The notes beneath the pieces are model-generated. The model was not told the origin of the DNA, did no database searches, and was given only the letters and a program-made list of their open reading frames with translations. From JBDTMT01 sp033764095 (GTDB lineage Bacteria; Desulfobacterota; Binatia; HRBIN30; CADEER01): DNA of 21,119 nt. Location: contig JANRJF010000183.1 in NCBI GenBank assembly GCA_033764095.1, positions 1-21,119 of the forward strand, read 5' to 3'. Shown here in pieces: positions 14,898-21,119 of this stretch. The position numbers and the translations under genes are program-made. The stretch's first letter is position 1; each line of letters begins with the position of its first letter.

Positions 14898-14922
14898 AAG
14901 CGCCGCTCCGCGGCACGCTTTT
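14898..14922 (+). terminator. Probable rho-independent terminator after the Pro/Thr-stalk gene
   Basis: Stem AAGCGCCGC, loop TCC, then GCGG-CA-CGCTT followed by TT (14898-14922). It lies 64 bases after the stop at 14834. It shares AAGCGC with an upstream alternative hairpin (14879-14903), so only one of the two can form. Confidence 0.5.
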
Positions 14923-14949
14923 CGGATCGGGAAATTGGCCACAGTTTTC

Positions 14950-14958
14950 TGTGGATAA
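14950..14958 (-). promoter_or_regulatory. Single perfect DnaA-box consensus
   Basis: TGTGGATAA on + is TTATCCACA on -, the consensus DnaA box. It forms the right half of the CCACAG-TTTT-CTGTGG hairpin. There is one box only, with no dnaA, dnaN, gidA or parAB nearby, so an origin is not supported. A titration or regulatory site, or chance, is possible. Confidence 0.35.
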
Positions 14959-15203
14959 CCTGTTGATTACGATTCGCGGGCGCTTTTCCCCGTAAGAACA
15001 GACTTGGATTGCCCGCGAACTAGGCATCACGCCTGACGCCAAAAGCATTGTTAATGGATGAGTTACGACGCGCAGCGCATTTGTGACGTTCAACGCTTCA
15101 CGAGAGGTTCAATTTCCTTCACAAAACTGCAACGCAGTGGAGAAAGTCTGAAAACTGGTCGGCGCTCGGCCCCTGCGAGCGACCGCGCAGCGAGGGTGGT
15201 CCG

Positions 15204-15752
15204 ATGAGAGATCGACGCGTGTTGGCTGCGCTGCTGGCGCTGTGGCTGGCGGCCTGTGCGGGCGGCGAAGCGGTGAACCAGGGGGTGGGAACGCCGCTGC
15301 AGGTGAAGGGGTTGGAGCTGACGCTGCCGGCGGGATGGAAATCGGTGCCGCCGAGCTCGCCGATGCGCGCCGCGCAGGTGGTGATCGACGGACCGGGCGG
15401 GCCGGCGGAGATGGCGGTGTTCCACTTCGGCACCGGCCAGGGCGGAGACGTCGAGGCGAACGTGCAGCGCTGGCTGGGACAGATCGTGCCGCAGCCGGGC
15501 ACCGAGCCGCAGCGCAAGAACCTCGAGGCGAACGGCCTGCGCATCACCTTCATCGACGCCGAGGGCACGCTGCAGCCCGGACAGATGGGCGTCGGCCCGC
15601 AGTCGCCGCAGCCCGGCTCGCGTCTGCTCGGTGCGGTGCTCGAGGGCGACGGCGGCCCCTGGTTCCTCAAGGCGACCGGCCCCGACCTGACGCTCGCCCC
15701 GCAGCGTGTCGCCTTCATCGGCATGCTGCAGACGGCGCGCCCGGCGCGGTAG
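15204..15752 (+). CDS. Predicted lipoprotein, unknown function
   Basis: A 182-residue lipoprotein. The signal is MRDRRVLAALLALWLAAC with lipobox LAAC and the acylated Cys at 18. The mature part is one domain: LELTLPAGWKSVPPSSPMRAAQ, then EMAVFHFGTGQGGDVEANVQRWLGQI, then GPWFLKATGPDLTL. I recall similar proteins (GW..PPSS.MR..Q, FGPGQGGSVE.N..RW) as uncharacterised lipoproteins in environmental bacteria, but can name no domain or function. A Gly at +2 rather than Asp suits outer-membrane sorting by the Lol rule. The start at 15204 follows GAGGGTGG (15191-15198). It converges on the FIST gene with only four bases between the stops. Confidence 0.8.
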   Translation: MRDRRVLAALLALWLAACAGGEAVNQGVGTPLQVKGLELTLPAGWKSVPPSSPMRAAQVVIDGPGGPAEMAVFHFGTGQGGDVEANVQRWLGQIVPQPGTEPQRKNLEANGLRITFIDAEGTLQPGQMGVGPQSPQPGSRLLGAVLEGDGGPWFLKATGPDLTLAPQRVAFIGMLQTARPAR

Positions 15753-15756
15753 GGCG

Positions 15757-16938
<1,182 letters not shown>

Positions 16939-16945
16939 GCGCGCC

Positions 16946-16973
16946 AGTGTAGCCGATTCTCGGCGGACGGGAA
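16946..16973 (-). promoter_or_regulatory. Possible promoter for a leaderless FIST transcript
   Basis: Minus-strand TACACT (16951-16946) is a fair -10 placed 7 bases before the proposed ATG at 16938. A weak -35 candidate TTCCCG lies at 16973-16968 with a 16-base spacer. The same weak TTCCCG precedes the kinase -10 at 3321. Confidence 0.3.
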
Positions 16974-16994
16974 CCGGCGCAGGCGCGCCTGCCG

Positions 16995-17060
16995 GATGAC
17001 CACAAAGGCACAAAGACACCAAGACTCACGGGGTGGGCGTCGTGTGCCTTTGTGGTGATC
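16995..17060. repeat. Tandem-word palindrome 7 (8-base word CACAAAGG)
   Basis: Left arm 16995-17013, and onward as CACAAAGG, CACAAAGA, CACCAAGA. Right arm 17042-17060 matches the first 19 bases at 17 positions. The loop is about 28 bases. Unlike the others it lies between divergent genes (FIST and ettA). Its word differs by one base from that of palindrome 5 (CACAGAGG). Confidence 0.85.
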
Positions 17061-17123
17061 AGGCCCGAGCCCCGTCTGGCCCCGCGCCGGCGGCTGCGCT
17101 ACTCAAGGCCGTTCACCCCACGT

Positions 17124-17129
17124 AAGGAG
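17124..17129 (+). promoter_or_regulatory. Ribosome binding site that decides the GTG start of ettA
   Basis: AAGGAG at 17124-17129, five bases before GTG 17135, is the strongest Shine-Dalgarno near the gene. It fixes the N-terminus to that expected for EttA. Confidence 0.8.
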
Positions 17130-17134
17130 TCCCC

Positions 17135-18802
<1,668 letters not shown>

Positions 18803-18805
<3 letters not shown>

Positions 18806-18909
18806 GCTGTTACGCTTTTGAGGCTGTTAGGCTGTTAAGGGTTTGGACGGCGTTCCTGATGTTTCTTCTTCCCCTTAACAGCCTAACAGCCTAACCGCCT
18901 AACAGCCTA
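18803..18909. repeat. Tandem-word palindrome 8 (8-base word GGCTGTTA)
   Basis: Left arm 18803-18841, right arm 18872-18909, loop about 30 bases. The inner 21 or so bases of the two arms (two copies of AGGCTGTT plus AAGGG) are identical in reverse complement. The outer part differs by one indel and a few substitutions. The ettA stop TAG forms its first bases. The right arm ends 10 bases before the RNase H start, leaving no room for a normal ribosome site. Confidence 0.9.
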
Positions 18910-18919
18910 GCCTTCCCCC

Positions 18920-19651
18920 ATGAGCATCATCATCTTCACCGACGGCGCTGCGAAGGGAAATCCCGGACCCGGCGGCTGGGGCGCGATCGTGGCGACGCCG
19001 GACGGGCACGTGCGCGAGCTCGGCGGGCGCGCGGCGCACACCACCAACAACCAGATGGAGCTGACCGCGCCGCTGGCGGCGCTGCGCGCGGTGCGCGCGC
19101 TGCCGGGCGTGGTGGCGCTGCACGCCGACTCGACCTACGTGATCCGCGGCGCCACCGAGTGGGTGCGCAACTGGAAGCGGCGCGGCTGGCTGACCCAGGA
19201 GGGCAAGCCGGTGCTCAACCGCGAGCTCTGGGAGGCGCTCACCGACGAGGTCGCGGCGCGTGGCCGCGGCGGCGTCAAGTGGCACTGGGTACGCGGCCAC
19301 GACGAGGTGGCCGGCAACGAGCGCTGCGACGAGATCGCCAGCGCCTTCGCCACCGGCAAGCCGGTCGATCTCTACGACGGTCCGCTGATCGGCTACCCGA
19401 TCGCCATCCACGACGTGCCCGACGACACCTCGCTGCCCAAACGCAGCGACACGGCGCGCGCGAAGAGCGCCCCCGCCTATTCGTACCTGAGCGTCGTCGA
19501 CGGCGTCCCGATGCGCCACGCCACCTGGGCGGAGTGCGAACGGCGCGTGAAGGGCGTCTCCGGCGCCAAGTTCAAGAAGGCCAGCAGCGCCGTCGACGAG
19601 GCCACCATCCTGGCCGGCTGGGGCGTTGCGGCTTCACGGCTGCCGCGCTGA
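18920..19651 (+). CDS. rnhA: Ribonuclease HI with C-terminal hybrid-binding (viroplasmin-type) domain
   Basis: A 243-residue type 1 RNase H that degrades RNA in RNA-DNA hybrids. The catalytic domain (1-145) has the complete active site D8 (FTDGAAKGNPG), E47 (NNQMEL), D70 (HADSTYV), H127 and D137 (GHDEVAGNERCDE). A linker of about 40 residues follows. Residues about 187-238 (YSYLSVVDGVPMRHATWAECERRVKGVSGAKFKKA) fit the RNase H1 hybrid-binding/viroplasmin fold. In eukaryotic RNase H1 and some Bacillus enzymes this domain is N-terminal, so the order here is reversed. The start at 18920 has no Shine-Dalgarno because palindrome 8 runs to 18909. It converges on the dehalogenase operon with 17 bases between stops. 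Confidence 0.93.
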   Translation: MSIIIFTDGAAKGNPGPGGWGAIVATPDGHVRELGGRAAHTTNNQMELTAPLAALRAVRALPGVVALHADSTYVIRGATEWVRNWKRRGWLTQEGKPVLNRELWEALTDEVAARGRGGVKWHWVRGHDEVAGNERCDEIASAFATGKPVDLYDGPLIGYPIAIHDVPDDTSLPKRSDTARAKSAPAYSYLSVVDGVPMRHATWAECERRVKGVSGAKFKKASSAVDEATILAGWGVAASRLPR

Positions 19652-19656
19652 GCGGC
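19642..19656. terminator. Small hairpin over the rnhA stop codon
   Basis: GCCGC (19642-19646), loop GCTGA that includes the TGA stop, then GCGGC (19652-19656). No T tract follows. It is the only fold in the 17-base gap between rnhA and the convergent dehalogenase gene. Confidence 0.3.
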
Positions 19657-19668
19657 GGATCGCCGACT

Positions 19669-20556
19669 TCACGGCAGTGTCGCGTGCCACTCGGCGACCG
19701 CGCGGCCGATCTCGTCGGGCGAGTCCTCCTGGATGAAGTGGATCCCCTTCACCGTGACCTCGCGCTGGTTGGGCCAGCGGCGACAGAAGTCGCGTAGCGC
19801 GCCGCGCAGGATGGCGCCGGGCTCGGCGTTGACGAACAGCTTCGGCAGCGCGCTCGTAGCCAGCCACGCCGCGTAGTCCGCGACGATGGCGGCCACGTCC
19901 GCCGGCGTGCCCTCGATGGGAATCTGTCGCGGCCAGGTCAGCGTCGGTCGGCGCGCTTCACCCGGGCTGGCGAACGGCTGCCGATAGGCCGCCATCTCCT
20001 CGTCCGTGAGCTTGCGCATGATCGACGTCGGCAGCACCTGCTCGATGAACGCGTTCTGCTCGAGGATCAGCGCCTCGCCGGCGGGCGAGCGAAACGCCTG
20101 GAAGATCGCCGTGGCGGCCTTCGGCCACTGCTCCCAGGAGTCGATCGGCGCGACGATCGCCTCCATGTACGCGATGCCGCGCACCGCATCGCGATGCCGG
20201 TTCGCCCAGTCGAAGCCGAGCGCCGATCCCCAGTCGTGAATCACCAGCGTCACCCGTTGCGTCACCCCGATGGCGGCGAGCAGCCCATCAAGGTAGGCGC
20301 GATGCTCGACGAAGCGGTAGCGCTCCGGACCGGACGGCTCCAGCTTGTCCGAGTCGCCCATGCCGATGAGGTCCGGGGCGATCAGGCGGCCGCGCCCCTC
20401 GAGATGCGGCATGACGTTGCGCCACAGGTACGACGAGGTCGGGTTGCCGTGCAGAAAGACGATCGGGTCGCCCTGCCCTGCGTCGACGTACGCCATGCGG
20501 CGGCCGAGCACCTCGACGAACTTGCGCGCGTAGCGCGGCGACGCGGCGATCGGCAT
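19669..20556 (-). CDS. dhaA: Haloalkane dehalogenase (alpha/beta hydrolase, DhaA/HLD-II-like)
   Basis: A 295-residue enzyme that hydrolyses a carbon-halogen bond to an alcohol plus halide without a cofactor. The full catalytic pentad is visible at DhaA-like positions: nucleophile D108 and halide-binding W109 (VIHDWGSALGF), second halide-binding N38 (FLHGNPTSSYLW), acid E132 (AYMEAI) and base H273 (GIHFIQEDSP). DLIGMGDSDK and WPRQIPIEG also match the family. The start at 20556 overlaps the DUF1330 stop by one base (TGATG) and has GGAGGG just upstream; the longer open frame to 20646 is a shadow. It is the third gene of a tetR-DUF1330-dehalogenase operon. An Asp-Glu-His set with paired Asn/Trp separates it from epoxide hydrolases. 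Confidence 0.94.
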   Translation of the reverse strand: MPIAASPRYARKFVEVLGRRMAYVDAGQGDPIVFLHGNPTSSYLWRNVMPHLEGRGRLIAPDLIGMGDSDKLEPSGPERYRFVEHRAYLDGLLAAIGVTQRVTLVIHDWGSALGFDWANRHRDAVRGIAYMEAIVAPIDSWEQWPKAATAIFQAFRSPAGEALILEQNAFIEQVLPTSIMRKLTDEEMAAYRQPFASPGEARRPTLTWPRQIPIEGTPADVAAIVADYAAWLATSALPKLFVNAEPGAILRGALRDFCRRWPNQREVTVKGIHFIQEDSPDEIGRAVAEWHATLP

Positions 20557-20846
20557 CAGAGTCCCTCCATCAGCCGGATGCTGGCGTTCGACGAGGAGGC
20601 CAGGCGCAGCCCCTTGACCGCCTGGTACTCCGGCGAGTCGTACCACTTCCGCGCCATGGCGACGGAGGGAAACTCGACCAGCACGTTCCAGCCGCGCGGC
20701 GTCTCGCCCTCAATGCACTCGGCAGCGGCGGTCGCCGACAGCACCCGCCCCTCGCCGACCTTGAAGGTCCGCACCACGCCGCGTTGGTACTGCCGGAAGA
20801 CATCCGGGTCGTCGATGTCGAGGGCGACCACCAGATACGCGCTCAT
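20556..20846 (-). CDS. DUF1330 family protein
   Basis: A 96-residue protein of the DUF1330 family, a small ferredoxin-like dimeric alpha+beta barrel. Segments visible are AYLVVALDIDDPDVFRQYQ, GWNVLVEFPSVAMARKWYDSPEYQAV and the closing ASIRLMEGL, which fit the family along its whole length. No catalytic role is established for the family. The start at 20846 is set by the ATGA overlap with the upstream tetR stop (20846-20843). It is translationally coupled at both ends, so it is likely made in step with the dehalogenase and regulator. Confidence 0.93.
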   Translation of the reverse strand: MSAYLVVALDIDDPDVFRQYQRGVVRTFKVGEGRVLSATAAAECIEGETPRGWNVLVEFPSVAMARKWYDSPEYQAVKGLRLASSSNASIRLMEGL

Positions 20847-21119
20847 TCGGTGTCCTTTCCCGCCGGTCGTCGAACCGCGCGGTCGGTTGCGGCCGGCGCG
20901 GGCAGCGATTCCATCGCCAGGTCCCGGCAGGCGGTGAGGATCTGGTCGGACAGCTTCGCATCGTGCACCGCCCGCGCCAGCGCGACGCCGCCGGCGCACA
21001 AAGCCAGCAACGCCAGCGCCCGCTCCGACGGCTGCGCCACGCCGGCCTCCGCCAGGTTGGCGGCGAAGCCGCGCGCGCTCTCGCGCAGCTCCTCGTCCAT
21101 GACGCGCCGCACGTCGGCG
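20843..21119 (-). CDS. TetR/AcrR-family regulator, C-terminal part (cut by window edge)
   Basis: The last 90 or so residues of a protein that enters from beyond 21119. The sequence MDEELRESARGFAANLAEAGVAQPSERALALLALCAGGVALARAVHDAKLSDQILTACRDLA looks like the final helices of a TetR ligand-binding domain, including the common LARAV.D..LSD.IL..CR motif. The DNA-binding part is outside the window, so the call rests on this domain only. It overlaps the DUF1330 gene by four bases (ATGA), placing it at the head of the dehalogenase operon, where it would regulate its own operon in response to a halogenated or related ligand. Confidence 0.75.
   Translation of the reverse strand, partial: ADVRRVMDEELRESARGFAANLAEAGVAQPSERALALLALCAGGVALARAVHDAKLSDQILTACRDLAMESLPAPAATDRAVRRPAGKDTE

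Larger units (their letters stand above)
14835..15203. other. 369-bp non-coding region rich in hairpins, with one DnaA-box match
   Basis: The longest gene-free stretch and visibly less GC-rich than its flanks. It holds a series of short inverted repeats: 14879-14903, 14898-14920, 14939-14954 (CCACAG-TTTT-CTGTGG), 14973-14981 with 15011-15019 (TTCGCGGGC/GCCCGCGAA), 15022-15034, 15046-15056 and 15126-15138. A perfect 9-base DnaA box (TTATCCACA on the minus strand) is at 14950-14958. There is no credible protein: the longest minus-strand frame here lacks any family motif. I recognise no known structured RNA. Confidence 0.6.

Noticed and set aside
14950..14958. Chromosomal origin of replication
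   Set aside because: It has one DnaA box only, no box cluster, no AT-rich unwinding element and no origin-linked genes.
14659..15093. 144-residue minus-strand frame covering the hairpin-rich gap
   Set aside because: It runs into the Pro/Thr-stalk gene on the other strand and shows no motif; the hairpins explain the gap better.
16939..17022. 28-residue N-terminal extension of the FIST protein
   Set aside because: Its first part is palindrome 7 translated (MVSLCLCGHP); homology starts at MQWASAAADD.

Overview
The window is very GC-rich, with G or C at most third codon positions and densely packed genes. It holds no rRNA, tRNA, CRISPR array or transposase. The gene mix suggests an uncultured soil or aquatic bacterium related to the former Deltaproteobacteria. 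The clues are luciferase-like flavin oxidoreductases, short-chain dehydrogenases, a crotonase, a family-2 amidohydrolase, a haloalkane dehalogenase and a secreted protein with myxobacterial-type cysteine repeats plus thrombospondin-3-like repeats. Candidatus Binatota (Binatia) is my best guess; this is inference and not proven by any marker here.

Layout, left to right. (a) 23-3197: TetR regulator, amidohydrolase, VOC protein and SDR, all on +, with ATGA and TGATG overlaps inside two pairs. (b) 3339-5174: a hybrid REC-REC-PAS-histidine kinase. (c) 5336-6953: nitroreductase and enoyl-CoA hydratase/isomerase. (d) 7008-9206 on -: a large secreted Cys-rich protein with its own good promoter. (e) 9383-12374: two overlapping luciferase-like monooxygenases and a second SDR. 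(f) 12424-13737 on -: a CNNM/CorC-type membrane protein. (g) 13884-15752: a Pro/Thr-stalk membrane protein, a 369-bp hairpin-rich non-coding stretch and a lipoprotein. (h) 15757-16938 on -: a FIST sensor protein. (i) 17135-19651: the ABC-F factor EttA and an RNase HI with a C-terminal hybrid-binding domain. (j) 19669-21119 on -: a dehalogenase operon of TetR, DUF1330 protein and haloalkane dehalogenase.

Regions a, c, e and j look like a peripheral catabolic repertoire: CoA-thioester, flavin-dependent, nitro- or halo-organic and decarboxylation or hydrolysis chemistry, each with local TetR control. Their substrates cannot be read from sequence. EttA, RNase HI and CNNM/CorC are housekeeping.

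The most unusual feature is intergenic. Eight of the gaps hold an imperfect inverted repeat whose arms are themselves degenerate tandem arrays of a 7-, 8- or 10-base word. The word usually differs from gap to gap (GATGAACACA, GTGACCG, GCGATGA, GGCTGTTA, CACAAAGG, CAGAGACA, GGC-based heptads), but the architecture is the same: two facing arms of about 19-47 nt around a unique loop. A ninth, half-copy lies in the 5' leader of the secreted-protein gene. These palindromes abut or overlap stop codons and sit just upstream of starts. I know of no named family that explains same shape with different words, so they are the main candidate for something undescribed.
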